Shown piece by piece: positions 1-16,321 of a DNA stretch of 64,000 bases. Position 1 is the first letter of the stretch; each line of letters begins with the position of its first letter. Under the pieces are notes generated by a model. It was given only the letters and a program-made list of their open reading frames with translations, searched no databases and was not told the origin of the DNA. Source of the stretch: Deinococcus sp. Leaf326. Its GTDB lineage: Bacteria; Deinococcota; Deinococci; Deinococcales; Deinococcaceae. The position numbers and the translations under genes are program-made. The stretch is taken from the NCBI RefSeq assembly GCF_001424185.1, contig NZ_LMOM01000001.1, positions 213,256 to 277,255 of the forward strand, written 5' to 3'.

Positions 1-898
1 CGCGCGCGCTCACCTCGGCGCGCGGCACGGTCAGTTCGGCGCTCAGGCCGTCACTGGATACGACCGTACCGTAGCGCGCGAGTTCCTCGGCCCCGGCCGG
101 GCGGCGCAGTTGCAGCCGGATGGTCTTGCCGCCCGAGCCGCGCTCGACCAGCCCGGCGAGGTCGCCGTCGAAGACCAGCTCGCCCGCGTCGATCACCAGC
201 ACCCGGCGGGCCAGCGCCGTCACGTCGGCCATGTAGTGGCTCGTGAGGATGACGGTCGCGTTGTACCGTTCGTTGTAGTCGCGCACGAACGCGCGCACGG
301 CTTCCTGCATGTTCACGTCCAGGCCGATGGTCGGCTCGTCGAGAAACAGCACGCGCGGGCGGTGCAGCAGCGCGGCGGCGAGTTCGCACTTCATCCGCTC
401 GCCCAGCGACAGCTTGCGCACCTGCTTGTTCAGGATGCCCGACAGACCCAGCACGTCGGTGAACTCGCGCATGGTCGCCCGGTACTGGTCCTCGGGAATC
501 TCGTAGATGGCCTGGTTGACCAGAAAGGAATCCTGGGCAGGCAGGTCCCACATGAGCTGCTGCTTTTGCCCCATCACCAGCGTGATCTGGCGCAGGAACG
601 CGGCCTCGCGGCGCCGCGGCTCGAACCCCGCCACCCGCGCCGTGCCGGATGTGGGGTGCAGCAGCCCCGAAAGCATCTTGAGGGTGGTCGTCTTGCCCGC
701 GCCGTTGGGGCCCAGAAAGCCCACCACCTCGCCGGGCGCGAGGTCGAAGGACACGCCGCGCACCGCCCCGACCTCACGGGTGCGGCGGCGCACGAAGGAC
801 CTGAGGCTGCCCATGAATCCGGAGTCCTTCTCGTGAACGGTGTATGTCTTGTTGAGGTCGCGGACGTGGACGGCCGCGTCCGGGGTGGGGGTGGTCAT
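1..898 (-). CDS. ABC transporter ATP-binding protein, ABC-2 type (3' end beyond window)
   Basis: Cytoplasmic ATPase subunit of an ABC transporter. The sequence shows Walker A GPNGAGKTT at residues 63-71, a Q-loop in LVMGQKQQLMWDLP, the signature LSLGERMK, and Walker B VLFLDEPTIGLD. The MGQKQQLMWDLP stretch and the roughly 300-residue length are typical of the uncharacterised COG4586-like ATPases that pair with two ABC-2 permeases; that placement is from memory of the family. The C-terminus runs off the left edge, so the permeases probably lie to the left. The ATG at 898 follows a GAGAGAGG ribosome site by about five bases, and a TATGCT -10-like box lies at 1020-1015. Substrate unknown. Confidence 0.9.
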   Translation of the reverse strand, partial: MTTPTPDAAVHVRDLNKTYTVHEKDSGFMGSLRSFVRRRTREVGAVRGVSFDLAPGEVVGFLGPNGAGKTTTLKMLSGLLHPTSGTARVAGFEPRRREAAFLRQITLVMGQKQQLMWDLPAQDSFLVNQAIYEIPEDQYRATMREFTDVLGLSGILNKQVRKLSLGERMKCELAAALLHRPRVLFLDEPTIGLDVNMQEAVRAFVRDYNERYNATVILTSHYMADVTALARRVLVIDAGELVFDGDLAGLVERGSGGKTIRLQLRRPAGAEELARYGTVVSSDGLSAELTVPRAEVSAR

Positions 899-1099
899 GA
901 AAGCCTCTCTCGGAGCAGTGGGGGAACGTTCGGCGCGCCGCTGCGGACCTTGCCCCGGTGAACAGGGCAGACCCGGCAGTGGGCGTGGGGACCGGAGCAT
1001 GGACGAACTCCCCCAGCATAGGCACAAGCCCCGCCCCGCGAATGCGCGAAATGGCGGGGCGAATCCTGGCCTCGGTCCGCCGGTGGGCCAGGCGGCCCG

Positions 1100-1528
1100 T
1101 CAGGGCGCGGTCTGGCGCAGCGTCAGGGGCGCGTTCAGGCCCCCGACCCGCAGCGTCCCGGCAAAGTCGCGCCCGGTCACGCGCCCGCTCAGCAGCGCGC
1201 CGGCCTTGAGGCTCAGGCCGCTGACCCCGAACCCCAGCAGGCTGGCGTTGAGCCTGGGGGCGTCGCCCGCCGAGATCTCGGCCGTCAGGACGGCCCCGCC
1301 CGTCACCGGCAGCAGCGTGCCCGTGGCCCCGAACAGGTCGCCGCTGCTGCGGTTTTCCAGCGTGCCGCTCAGGCGCTGGGTCTGTTCGTCGACCGTGAAG
1401 GTCAGGCGGTAACGCTGCGCTCTGAGCAGCACCCGCGCCGAGCCCTCCCACACCTGCACCGGCTGGGGCCGCGCGGCGGGCGCGCAGGCCACCAGCCCCA
1501 GCAGGGCCCCGAGGGCGGCGCGTCTCAG
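1100..1528 (-). CDS. small secreted lipoprotein, unknown function, probable CTG start
   Basis: Unrecognised protein of about 142 residues. The N-terminus is Arg-Arg followed by a hydrophobic stretch and a lipobox LVAC-A, so it is probably a lipid-anchored envelope protein. The remainder alternates short polar and hydrophobic segments, for example RYRLTFTVDEQTQRLSGTLE, which suggests a small beta-sandwich. No ATG, GTG or TTG lies at a sensible place. The reading frame is open far upstream inside the neighbouring gene, and the best start is CTG at 1528, which overlaps the upstream gene's TGA (CTGA). It is third in a run with the amidase and the secreted protein. The start is inference; the lipoprotein signal is seen directly. 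Confidence 0.6.
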   Translation of the reverse strand: MRRAALGALLGLVACAPAARPQPVQVWEGSARVLLRAQRYRLTFTVDEQTQRLSGTLENRSSGDLFGATGTLLPVTGGAVLTAEISAGDAPRLNASLLGFGVSGLSLKAGALLSGRVTGRDFAGTLRVGGLNAPLTLRQTAP

Positions 1529-2363
1529 GGCTGCTCCTCCGGGGGCTGCGGCACCGGGTAGACCTTGCTGTTCACGGCCTGCAGCCGGCTTTCGGGCTGG
1601 CCGTAGGTCGAGTTGATCAGGGCGGTGCGGTTCGCCGTGAACCACGTCTTCAGGGCGGGCCGTTTCGGAAAGATCTGGGCCGCCATGACCTTCTCGGCCT
1701 CGGCGCCGCGCCCGGCCAGGATCATGTTGGCGAAGTAGCCGCTCAGCACCGGCTTGAGGTTGTCGACCTGTGTTCCGGGCCGGAGACCCTCGGTGATGAT
1801 CTTCAGCTCGCGCGCCGCCTCCTGCGCGGGCACGTAGGCGTACAGGCGGGTACGGTCGGCCAGCCGCACGCCGTCCCAGCCCAGCACCGTGCTCAGGAAC
1901 GGACTCTCGGCGAAGGACCAGTCGTAGTAGGTGAGCGTATTGCTGCCCCAAACGAATTCCTTCACGCCGTCGCCGTTCAGGTCGCGCCACGCGCCGGGGT
2001 CGTCGCCTGCGTCGAAGACCGCCAGATTCTCCAGGCGGCCCGTGTCCTGCGTGAACACGTACATGGTCGTGCAGCAGTGCGCGCCGCCACTGTAGGCGCT
2101 CAGGACCAGTTCGGGCGCGCCGCCGGGCCGGATAGGTTGCAGCTCGGCGTCCACGTTCCAGTCCTTGACGGTCAGGAGGGTGCGCCCCGCCTGCCTGACG
2201 ACCACGGCCGAGTCGGTGTCGCCCGACAGGGACGTGCGCGGCGTCACCTGCACGCTGTAGGCCCCCCAGGTCAGGGTGCGCGGCAGGCCGAAGGGGTGGG
2301 CGTCGTCCTGGGCGTGCGCCGTGCCCAGGGCGGCCAGCAGGGTGAGGGCGAGAGACAGTCGTT

Positions 2364-2367
<4 letters not shown>
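1525..2367 (-). CDS. secreted protein of unknown function with a DLNGDG repeat-like motif
   Basis: A 280-residue protein that starts with a clear signal peptide ([19 protein letters not shown], cleavage after residue 19). The mature part has [20 protein letters not shown] and [14 protein letters not shown]. The second resembles the calcium-binding FG-GAP/VCBS style motif found in exported beta-propeller-like proteins, but only one clear copy is present. A neighbouring Cys-Cys pair is unusual. The ATG overlaps the amidase stop (ATGA) and is preceded by a good TGGAGGA ribosome site, so it is translated as part of the amidase operon. Function not recognised. Confidence 0.75.
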
Positions 2368-3536
<1,169 letters not shown>

Positions 3537-3583
3537 GCCCCCTACTGTGCCGCATGTGCCCCCAGGCCGCCTAGACTGCGCCC

Positions 3584-4318
3584 ATGTCCCTGCGCCTCGC
3601 CTCGCTGGCGTCCAGCAATTCCGACATCCTGGCGGCGCTCGGGCTCTCGGCCCAGGTCGTCGCGGCCGACTCGCACAGCGACGCGCTGGGGCTGGAGGGC
3701 GCGCGCCGCCTCGGCCCGGACCTGAACATCGACGTGGCCGCGCTGGTGGCCACCCGCCCCGACCTCGTCCTCGCCAGCCTCAGCGTGCCGGGCATGGAGC
3801 GCGTGGTCGCCGAGGTCCGGGCGGCGGGTCTGCCTATCCTCGTTCTCGACCCCCTCACGCTGGAGGACACCTGGGCCGACATCCAGACCATCGGGGACGC
3901 CGCCGGGCAGCCGGCGCGTGCGCAGGCACTCGTGGCGGGGTTGCGCGCCGAACTCGCCGCCCTGCGCGCGGACTTTCCCCGGCCGCCGCGCGTGCTCGTC
4001 GAGTGGTGGCCCCGGCCCATCATCGCGGCGACGCGGGAGTCGTGGGTCACGGAGCTGCTCGCGGCCCTCGGCGCGCGCAACGCCCTGGGGGAGCGCTCCG
4101 GGCGCAGTTCGCCCCTGACGCTGGCCGAGGTGCGCGCTGCGCGGCCCGACCTGATCGTGTGTTCGTGGTGCGGCGTGAAGAAACTGCGGCCGGAGGTGAT
4201 CGAGGCCCGGGGGCTGGGGGTGCCGGTGGTCTGCGTGCCCGAGAGTGGGCTGGGGCGGCCCGGGCCCCAGCTGCTGGAGGGAGCGCGGGCGGTGGCGGCG
4301 GCTCTGGCTCGGCTTTGA
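3584..4318 (+). CDS. BtuF-like substrate-binding protein without a signal peptide
   Basis: 244-residue protein of the periplasmic-binding fold used for cobalamin and iron-chelate uptake (BtuF/FhuD class III). Recognisable family features are [17 protein letters not shown] at the N-terminus, [20 protein letters not shown] and [12 protein letters not shown]. Normal members are exported. Here the protein begins directly with the mature fold, with no hydrophobic leader and no lipobox. A TAGACT box at 3572-3577 ends six bases before the ATG, so the start looks like a leaderless one rather than a missed upstream start. No permease or ATPase is adjacent. It may be a cytoplasmic cobalamin-binding protein; that is inference. 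Confidence 0.8.
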   Translation: MSLRLASLASSNSDILAALGLSAQVVAADSHSDALGLEGARRLGPDLNIDVAALVATRPDLVLASLSVPGMERVVAEVRAAGLPILVLDPLTLEDTWADIQTIGDAAGQPARAQALVAGLRAELAALRADFPRPPRVLVEWWPRPIIAATRESWVTELLAALGARNALGERSGRSSPLTLAEVRAARPDLIVCSWCGVKKLRPEVIEARGLGVPVVCVPESGLGRPGPQLLEGARAVAAALARL

Positions 4319-4351
4319 GGCTGGAAGGTGTTTGTGTCCGAAGCTTAGTAG

Positions 4352-4477
4352 GGGGGAGCCGAGCGCTGCGCTCGGCAGGAGCCGCTCCAGACGATGAGGG
4401 GCTATACAGCCCTAGCGCGTGACGGCTCTGTTCGGGGCGGCCTCAGCCCATCTGGAATGGCCCGCGCGCTGCGCGCC
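4352..4477 (+). repeat. interspersed repeat, copy A (about 130 bp, hairpin at each end)
   Basis: Intergenic element matching, in reverse orientation, the element at 8722-8851 over its whole length, with about three quarters of positions identical by eye. The left end holds the palindrome CCGAGCGCTGCGCTCGG (4359-4375). The right end holds TGGAATGGCCC followed by GCGCGCTGCGCGC. Shared internal blocks include GTGACGGCTC and GTTCGGGGC. It fills most of the gap between the BtuF-like gene and the TetR gene and resembles the small non-coding repeats known from Deinococcus genomes. Whether it belongs to a named family cannot be told here. Confidence 0.75.
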
Positions 4478-4487
4478 CGCCCCCCTC

Positions 4488-5072
4488 TCACTCCTGCCCC
4501 AGGATCGCCCGCAGTCCGGCCAGGCAGTCCTCGCGGTAGGCGGCGAGGTCGGGGTCGGGATCGGCCAGGAAGCGCACGCTCAGGCCCTCGACAAGGGCGC
4601 GCAGGTGCACGGCGCGCCGGGCGGCCCCCGCCTCGCCCGCCAGCCGGGCCAGCTCGAGGTCCAGGCGCAGGGTGCCCGCCTGAAAGTCGCGCTGCACGGC
4701 CATGAGTTCGGGGTCGCGGGTGGCCGCCGCCAGAAAGTCGAGCGAGACGGTGGTGAACCTGCGCGTGCTCTCGACGCTGAAAAACTGGTTGTCCACGTAG
4801 GCGCGCAGCTTGGCGTCGGGGCTCCTGGCCTGGCGCAGCGCGCGCCGGGTGGCGACTGCGATGGTGCGGGTGAACCGGCGCATGACCGCGCCCAGCAGCC
4901 CCGCGCGGCTGCCGAAGTGGTAGACCAGCGTGCCCCGGCTCACCCCGGCGTGCCCGGCGATGTCGGCCAGCGTCACCCCCGCGAAGCCGCGCTCGTACAG
5001 CGCGAGGTACGCCGCCTTCTCCAGCGCCGCGCGCCGGGCCCGGTCCTGGATGGGATTGACGGTACGCGCCAT
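4488..5072 (-). CDS. TetR/AcrR family transcriptional regulator
   Basis: 194-residue repressor-type regulator. The N-terminal helix-turn-helix reads GVTLADIAGHAGVSRGTLVYHF (about residues 30-51), which is a standard TetR DNA-binding domain. The rest is an alpha-helical ligand/dimer domain with a BetI-like C-terminal region. A TATCCT box (5084-5079) ends six bases before the ATG and no ribosome site is visible, so the mRNA is probably leaderless. The LEA-type lipoprotein gene lies just upstream on the same strand. Its regulated genes are not evident, though the neighbouring lipoprotein is a reasonable candidate. Confidence 0.9.
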   Translation of the reverse strand: MARTVNPIQDRARRAALEKAAYLALYERGFAGVTLADIAGHAGVSRGTLVYHFGSRAGLLGAVMRRFTRTIAVATRRALRQARSPDAKLRAYVDNQFFSVESTRRFTTVSLDFLAAATRDPELMAVQRDFQAGTLRLDLELARLAGEAGAARRAVHLRALVEGLSVRFLADPDPDLAAYREDCLAGLRAILGQE

Positions 5073-5109
5073 TCGGGCAGGATACCGCGCGGCCCCGCTG
5101 GGGCGGCCC

Positions 5110-5604
5110 TCAGAAGGGCAGGATGGCCGCCTGCTTCCAGACCCCCTGGCTCAGGGTGAAGGGACCGAAGCTCGGCCGCCCCAGTACCCCGAGGTCGGCC
5201 GTGAACGTTCCGTCGAGGCGGTAGCTCACTTCCTGGCCGCGCGCCACGCGCAGGAAGGCCGAGGCCGTGTTCAGCGTGACCGGAATCCGGAGCTCGGCCG
5301 TCTGCCGCGACTCGCCGCTGGCGGGCAGCCGCACATCCGGCAGGTTCACGTCACCCACGCCCTGCCCGTCTACGACGAGGGTGCCCGCGATGTTCGCCAG
5401 CCGCACCGGCACCGGGTTGGGGTTGCCGACCCGCAGCTCCAGCGTGACGCCCGCATAGGCCGGCGCCGCGCCCGTGGGCAGCGACAGGCTGCTCAGGCGG
5501 ATGCTCTCGACCTGCACGGTGGGTACCTGGACGGCGCGCTGAGCCGGGGCGCATCCGGCGGCGAGCAGCAGGGCGGGGCAGAGCAGCAGGGGGAGGGGGC
5601 GCAT
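5110..5604 (-). CDS. LEA-type-2 family lipoprotein
   Basis: Predicted 164-residue lipoprotein with hydrophobic leader [18 protein letters not shown] and a lipobox at Cys18. The mature part matches the water-stress/hypersensitive (WHy, LEA14) beta-sandwich pattern: [12 protein letters not shown], then [28 protein letters not shown], where the NPNPVPV core is the family hallmark. LEA-type-2 domains are associated with desiccation tolerance in plants and bacteria, which would suit Deinococcus. An alternative ATG four codons upstream (5616) is possible. TetR follows on the same strand after 37 bp. Confidence 0.78.
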   Translation of the reverse strand: MRPLPLLLCPALLLAAGCAPAQRAVQVPTVQVESIRLSSLSLPTGAAPAYAGVTLELRVGNPNPVPVRLANIAGTLVVDGQGVGDVNLPDVRLPASGESRQTAELRIPVTLNTASAFLRVARGQEVSYRLDGTFTADLGVLGRPSFGPFTLSQGVWKQAAILPF

Positions 5605-5757
5605 GGCCGGCAGCATAGTGCGGCGGGCCCCGGTGGCCGGACCCCCGGAGAAGCCGGCGGATGTTCCCCCTCCCGCACGGCCGGGGCGGCACAGGCAGGG
5701 GTGGCCGCGCTGGGCGGGAAGCCCCCGAACCACGCAGAACCGGCTACCCTGAACCGT

Positions 5758-6729
5758 ATGTCTTCCCGCCTGCCGCTTGCCCTGCTCGCCCCCCTGGCCC
5801 TCGCGGGCGCGCCGGTCGCCCACGCGGCCACCCTGGACTTCAGCGCGTCGTATCCGCTCGGCGCCCGGGCGGGCGTCTCGGACCTGCGCCTCCTGGGCGG
5901 CGCGGTAGGAGCGGGCCTGTCGACCCGGGGCGCGGACCTGAGCTACGCGCGCGGTCTCGCCCTGCCTCCCCTGGGCGCGGCGTCGGCCGAACTGCGCGCG
6001 GCCCTCGCCTGGAGCGGCGGCGTGCGCCTCGGGGCTACCGCGACTGGTACCGCCGGCCCGGTCGCCCTGAATCTGGGGCTGGCGGGCTGGACGACCGCCG
6101 CCACCACCCTCGACCCCCTGGCCGCTTGGACGCTGGCCCCTGCCGACCTGCACGCCCGGGGCCTGAGCGCCGACCTGGGCGCGCGCTACCGTCTGAGCCG
6201 CGCCTTGGTGGCGACCGCCGACGGGCACCTCGGCGCGCAGCCGCAGCTCGTGCTGGGGGTCGAGAATCGCCGCGACCTGACCCGTACCCTGCCCCCCACC
6301 GAGGGCGACGACCCCGCCGCGCCCCCCGAGACCGAGACCACCGGCACTCTCACGCTGCGCGGCGGTGTGCGCACCGGCCAGGAGGTGCTGGGACTCACGG
6401 CAGGCGTAGCCTACGCGACCCCGGCGGGTACGGTGCTGGCCCTCGACGCCCAGGCTGGTCCCGCGCGTGGCGGGCGCAGGGGGCTGGGCCTGGTTGCCAG
6501 CGTCACTGCGCCGGACCTGCTGGGCGAGGGCAGCCGCGTGCAGGCCTACGCCGCCTACGAACCCTGGCGCCTGACCGCCGCGCCGCTGCGCCTGGGGGCC
6601 CAGGCCTCGTTGCCCCTCGGCCCCGGCACCGCCACTTTGGATCTCAGCGGCGGGCGCGACCCTGCCGGGGTGGCCGGATTCGGCGTGCGCGTCGGCTACC
6701 AGTTTCCGCTGGGCGGCAGCGGCGAATAG
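5758..6729 (+). CDS. secreted, probably outer-membrane beta-strand-rich protein
   Basis: 323-residue protein with a signal peptide ending VAHA-A (about residue 22). The mature part has alternating hydrophobic strands rich in Gly and Ala, such as [19 protein letters not shown] and [22 protein letters not shown], and it ends in [11 protein letters not shown]. This pattern suggests a beta-barrel of the outer envelope, but no family is recognised. A TACCCT box at 5745-5750 ends seven bases before the ATG, pointing to a leaderless transcript. Confidence 0.72.
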   Translation: MSSRLPLALLAPLALAGAPVAHAATLDFSASYPLGARAGVSDLRLLGGAVGAGLSTRGADLSYARGLALPPLGAASAELRAALAWSGGVRLGATATGTAGPVALNLGLAGWTTAATTLDPLAAWTLAPADLHARGLSADLGARYRLSRALVATADGHLGAQPQLVLGVENRRDLTRTLPPTEGDDPAAPPETETTGTLTLRGGVRTGQEVLGLTAGVAYATPAGTVLALDAQAGPARGGRRGLGLVASVTAPDLLGEGSRVQAYAAYEPWRLTAAPLRLGAQASLPLGPGTATLDLSGGRDPAGVAGFGVRVGYQFPLGGSGE

Positions 6730-6790
6730 CTCAAGCCGGCATCAGCCGCCCGGCCGCCTTCTCATGAGAGCGGAAGCGATACTGCGAGGT

Positions 6791-8609
<1,819 letters not shown>

Positions 8610-8956
8610 GTCAGGGGTAGAGAATAGGGAGTGGAACGTGGGGCAGGCGAGGTTGTGGCTTGTGGAGGAGGAGAGTGGGCAGCTCCCGCACCTCAATCGA
8701 CCGAGTTCCCACGAAGGCCGTCGTGCGCGCTGCGCACGGGCCATTCCAACAGGGCCGAGATTGGCCCCGAACTGAGCCGTCACGTCGCAAGGCTGTGCAA
8801 AGCTTCTGACTTTCGGGACGACTCTTGCCGAGCGCAGCGCCCAGCTCCCCCTCGCCCTGGGAGGGTGGGCTGGGGGGAGGGAAAGTAGAACCCACCCGCC
8901 TCGCCTTCCGGGAAACTTCACCGCCCCCTGGGGCGGCGGGTGCTAGCCTGCCGCGC
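8610..8956. other. 347-bp intergenic region between argC and pepF
   Basis: No convincing coding sequence. It contains repeat copy B (8722-8851) and the pepF -10 box TAGCCT at 8944-8949. Nothing else is recognised. Confidence 0.7.
8722..8851 (-). repeat. interspersed repeat, copy B
   Basis: Inverted partner of the element at 4352-4477. On the minus strand the order is GGGCGCTGCGCTC (hairpin with one wobble pair), GTGACGGCTC, GTTCGGGGC, TGGAATGGCCC, then the end hairpin CGTGCGC-AGC-GCGCACG. Both terminal hairpins are kept although individual bases differ from copy A, which suggests selection on structure. Confidence 0.75.
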
Positions 8957-10774
<1,818 letters not shown>

Positions 10775-10789
10775 AGACGGCAGAAGGAC

Positions 10790-10822
10790 GGCGCACAGGC
10801 AATAAACGGCCGGTGCGCCGCC
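10790..10822. terminator. hairpin between convergent pepF and GNAT genes
   Basis: CGGCGCAC and GTGCGCCG arms form an 8-bp stem around a 16-base loop. It lacks a clear T-run on either strand, so termination activity is inferred from position. Confidence 0.45.
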
Positions 10823-10823
10823 T

Positions 10824-11216
10824 TCAGGCCAGGCCGTCGTTGGGCCGGTCCTCGGCGCGCACGGCGAAGACCTGATGCGACCAGAATGTGAACCCGCCCA
10901 GTAGGTGGCGGTGGGTGTGCAGGCACAGCGCCGTGTACCCCGCCCGCCGTGCCTCGGTCGTCAGCGCCTGCCCCACGCCTCGCCGCCGCGACGGAACAGC
11001 GTCCGACCCCGGCGTTATGTTCCAAGTCGTACACCCCTGCACCGCCGCGAGCCGGTCATCGTAGGGCTGCAGCGTGATGCTTCCGATCACCTTGGTTTTC
11101 CCTTCGAAGGCCGCCAGTAGCAGCGCCCGGACCTCCCCCTGCGAGAAGGTGCGTACTCCGGGAAGTTCGGCAGGGGCGGGCGGGCGGATCGTCAGGTCGA
11201 GTGTAGGATTGGGCAT
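10824..11216 (-). CDS. small GNAT-family acetyltransferase
   Basis: Protein of about 130 residues with the acetyl-CoA loop RRRGVGQALTTEARRAGY (GNAT motif A, R-x-x-G-x-G). A beta-bulge-like segment ALCLHTHRHLLGGFTFWSHQVFAV follows, typical of the end of the fold. It is at the short end for GNATs. Substrate unknown. Starts are ATG at 11216 or GTG at 11225 (adds Val-Leu-Leu). The 33-bp three-half-site element lies 34 bp upstream (11250-11282), so this gene is a candidate for control by it. Confidence 0.7.
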   Translation of the reverse strand: MPNPTLDLTIRPPAPAELPGVRTFSQGEVRALLLAAFEGKTKVIGSITLQPYDDRLAAVQGCTTWNITPGSDAVPSRRRGVGQALTTEARRAGYTALCLHTHRHLLGGFTFWSHQVFAVRAEDRPNDGLA

Positions 11217-11249
11217 TAGAAGCACCTTGGCTAGAAAGAGAACTCAAAA

Positions 11250-11282
11250 TTCACAATTTAGATTAATCGTGAAACTATTCAC
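11250..11282 (-). repeat. 33-bp three-half-site element, site 1
   Basis: Reads TTCAC-N14-GTGAA-N4-TTCAC on the plus strand. It is upstream of the GNAT gene and 43 bp past the end of the YbjN-like gene, in AT-rich sequence that contrasts with the GC-rich surroundings. It matches site 2 (23333) at about 30 of 33 positions. Confidence 0.75.
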
Positions 11283-11325
11283 TTGAAGTAGGTAAGAAAA
11301 GAGAGGCCGAAGCCCCCCTTTTCAT

Positions 11326-11787
<462 letters not shown>

Positions 11788-11894
11788 CTAGAACTTCCTC
11801 CTCGGTGGGGCAAGACACACCAGTGCAATCGACTTTGTGGCTGAAACCCGAACGATTCTACCACTCCTGCCCTCACTGCCGCGCCGCGTGTGGC

Positions 11895-11923
11895 CCGGTG
11901 AGGGCTTCCGGCCCGGTCACCGG
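11895..11923. terminator. hairpin after the RlpA-like gene
   Basis: CCGGTGA and TCACCGG arms (7 bp) around a GC-rich loop, just downstream of the RlpA-like stop on the minus strand. There is no T-run, so this is a weak call. Confidence 0.4.
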
Positions 11924-11929
11924 CTCCGT

Positions 11930-12280
11930 TCAGGGCCGGCGAATCACCGTGACGGTGACCGGCGCGACACCCTGGCGGGTGATGCCCAGCTGCGAGGCGG
12001 CTGTCCGGGATAGGTCGATCACGCGCCGGCTATTGCCGAAGGGGCCGCGGTCGTTGATCTTGACGACCACGCTGCGCCCGGTCGTGCGGTGGGTGACGCG
12101 CACCCAGGTGCCGAAGGGCAGCGTGCGGTGCGCGGCCGTCATGCGGGTCGCGCGGTCGTAGCGGCCGCCGTAATACACCGCCTGGCCGTGCTGGCGGTAG
12201 CTCGCCGCGTCGGCGACCGGGGCGGCTCCCAGTGTCAGCGCCAGGGCCAGCAGCCCTTTGCGCAGCAGGCCGGTCCTCAC
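11930..12280 (-). CDS. RlpA-like double-psi beta-barrel protein
   Basis: 116-residue exported protein with a signal peptide ending [12 protein letters not shown] (about residue 25). It contains the RlpA core: [31 protein letters not shown], then [29 protein letters not shown]. The NDRGPF and IDLS motifs and the catalytic-type Asp are present. RlpA proteins are septal lytic transglycosylases that cut naked glycan strands. No SPOR domain is present. The gene overlaps the Xaa-Pro peptidase stop by four bases, so the two are co-transcribed. Confidence 0.88.
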   Translation of the reverse strand: MRTGLLRKGLLALALTLGAAPVADAASYRQHGQAVYYGGRYDRATRMTAAHRTLPFGTWVRVTHRTTGRSVVVKINDRGPFGNSRRVIDLSRTAASQLGITRQGVAPVTVTVIRRP

Positions 12281-13338
12281 AGGGCCTCGATGGGCGAGCG
12301 GCTGAGCACTTCATGCCCGTCGTCGGTGACGAGCAGCAGGTCCTCGATGCGGACACCGCCCAGCCCCGGCACGTAGGCGCCCGGCTCGATGGTGACGATC
12401 ATGCCCGCCTCCAGTACGTCCTCGCTCATGGCGCGCAGGCCGGGGCGTTCGTGAACCTCCAGGCCGACTCCGTGCCCCAGCGAGTGTGCGAACGCCTCGC
12501 CCAGGCCGTGCGCGGTCAGGATGTCACGCGCTACCGCGTCGAGGTCGGCGGCCCGCACGCCCGGCTTCACGGCGGCGACGGCGGCGGCTTCGGCCTCGTG
12601 CACCGCGCGGTAGATGCGGCGCATCTCCTCGCTGGGGTTACCGACCGCCACCGTGCGCGTCATGTCGCTGTGGTAGCCGCCTAGACGCGCGCCCATGTCC
12701 ACCGTCACGAGGTCGCCGTCCTCGATCACGCGGTCCGAGGCGTGCCCGTGCGGCAGCGCGCCGCGCGGCCCGCTCGCCACGATGATCCCGAAGGCACTCT
12801 CGGCCCCGGCGCGCAGCAGCCGCGACTCGATCTCGTACGCCACGTCCTGCTCGGTTACGCCGGCGCGGATCAGCGGGCGCACCTCCCCGAACACGCGGTC
12901 GGCCAGTGCCTGCGCCGCGCGGATCTGCCGGCTCTCCTCGGGCGCCTTCACGGCGCGCAGCCCCTGGACCACGCCGCGCAGCGGCACCAGGGTCACGTCC
13001 GGCCACGCCGCCTGCAGGTCTTCGAGCCCCGCCACGGTCAGGCTGTCGGCTTCAAATCCGACGCGCAGCCCGCCGAGTCCGGCCGCGGCGTGTTCGTAGG
13101 TCGCGGGCGGCCGGGCGATGAACGCCGGCAGCGCCGACTCCTGCTCGGCCTGCACCGTATAGCGCGCGTCGGTGTAGAGCGTCGCGCCGCCCCGGGTCAC
13201 GAGCACCTTGCCGTCGGCCGGGCTGGTGAAGCCGCTCAGCGCGCGCACGTTGGCGGGGTCGCTGACCCACAGGGCGTCCACCCCGGCCCGCCCGAGGTCG
13301 CGGCGCAGGGCGTCCAGTCTGCTTTCTGGTCCAGTCAT
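12277..13338 (-). CDS. Xaa-Pro peptidase (M24 family)
   Basis: 353-residue M24 aminopeptidase, probably cleaving after the N-terminal residue of Xaa-Pro peptides. The C-terminal pita-bread domain shows all five metal-ligand regions: [46 protein letters not shown] and [11 protein letters not shown]. The N-terminal creatinase-like domain is also present. TACCCT (13351-13346) ends seven bases before the ATG, a leaderless arrangement. The RlpA-like gene follows with an ATGA overlap. Confidence 0.93.
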   Translation of the reverse strand: MTGPESRLDALRRDLGRAGVDALWVSDPANVRALSGFTSPADGKVLVTRGGATLYTDARYTVQAEQESALPAFIARPPATYEHAAAGLGGLRVGFEADSLTVAGLEDLQAAWPDVTLVPLRGVVQGLRAVKAPEESRQIRAAQALADRVFGEVRPLIRAGVTEQDVAYEIESRLLRAGAESAFGIIVASGPRGALPHGHASDRVIEDGDLVTVDMGARLGGYHSDMTRTVAVGNPSEEMRRIYRAVHEAEAAAVAAVKPGVRAADLDAVARDILTAHGLGEAFAHSLGHGVGLEVHERPGLRAMSEDVLEAGMIVTIEPGAYVPGLGGVRIEDLLLVTDDGHEVLSRSPIEAL

Positions 13339-13424
13339 AACGGGCAGGGTAACACGGCCTGCCTGACGTACCCGCCCGCCCGGATCGCGTCTGTCTCCAG
13401 TCCAGGGACAAGGGCCGGGGCTGA

Positions 13425-14669
<1,245 letters not shown>

Positions 14670-14670
14670 G

Positions 14671-15576
<906 letters not shown>

Positions 15577-15588
15577 GTGCCGCGCGGG

Positions 15589-15634
15589 GGCCGGGGGAAG
15601 AGGGCGAACGGGCCTTCTTCCCCCGGCCCTCTTT
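15589..15634 (+). terminator. intrinsic terminator of sucCD
   Basis: GGCCGGGGGAAGA pairs with TCTTCCCCCGGCC, a perfect 13-bp stem, followed by CTCTTT. Confidence 0.85.
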
Positions 15635-15703
15635 CCGACTTCGCGCACGCCGCCCTTCATCCTCCGTCACGCCTGCGTCAGGCTGGCGCGTAGACTGTGG
15701 GGT

Positions 15704-16273
15704 ATGAAACGCCGCCTGTCTGTCCTCACGCTCCTCTCGCTGGGCCTCGCAGGTCAGGCGGGTGCCCTGTCCCTGACCGGCACCGTACAGGGCGAGGTGA
15801 CGCCGGACACGCGGCTGGGCGGCTGGGCCGTCACGCCCTTCGGTCAGCCGGTGCAGGAGCTCGTGAGCGCGCCTGTCACGGGGGGCCGGTTCACGCTGTC
15901 CCTGCCCGACGCCGCGCCCCCGATCCGCGCCCAGGTGCCGGTCGACGACCGCCTGAGCTGGCCGGGCCTCATCGACCTGACGCGGGTGAGCGCCCCCGCA
16001 CAGGCCGCCGAACTCAAGTTCTACCTGTACCGCGACACCAACGGCAACGGCAGCCGCGACGACGGCGAGCCGCTGCGCGAGGTGCGTCTGAACGTAGGCC
16101 GGGGCGGCGTGTTCGTGGTGTGGGCCAGCGCCGCCACCACCGTCACCGGCAGCCGCGAGTATCAGGCGGCCCTGGAGCGCGGCTGGAACGCGCTGGTGGT
16201 GGAGGTCCGCAACACCGTGCGTGTGCAGCCCTACACGCCCCAGACCTCCGTGCAGATCGACCTGGGGCGCTGA
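15704..16273 (+). CDS. secreted protein of unknown function with an EF-hand-like loop
   Basis: 189 residues with a signal peptide (MKRRLSVLTLLSLGLAGQAGA). The mature part begins with a beta-sandwich-like segment (GTVQGEVTPDTRLGGWAVTPFGQPV). It contains DTNGNGSRDDGEPL, a calcium-loop pattern often seen in dockerin or SdrD-type B domains. Function not recognised. TAGACT (15691-15696) ends seven bases before the ATG. It converges on bshA. Confidence 0.72.
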   Translation: MKRRLSVLTLLSLGLAGQAGALSLTGTVQGEVTPDTRLGGWAVTPFGQPVQELVSAPVTGGRFTLSLPDAAPPIRAQVPVDDRLSWPGLIDLTRVSAPAQAAELKFYLYRDTNGNGSRDDGEPLREVRLNVGRGGVFVVWASAATTVTGSREYQAALERGWNALVVEVRNTVRVQPYTPQTSVQIDLGR

Positions 16274-16278
16274 GCGCT

Positions 16279-16321
16279 GCGGGCGGGGCGGCTCAGCAGC
16301 CGGCTGCCCCGCCCGCCCCGT
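16279..16321. terminator. GC-rich hairpin between convergent genes
   Basis: GCGGGCGGGGC faces GCCCCGCCCGC across a short loop in the gap between the secreted-protein gene and bshA, partly inside the bshA 3' end. There is no T-run; likely a bidirectional stop by position. Confidence 0.45.
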
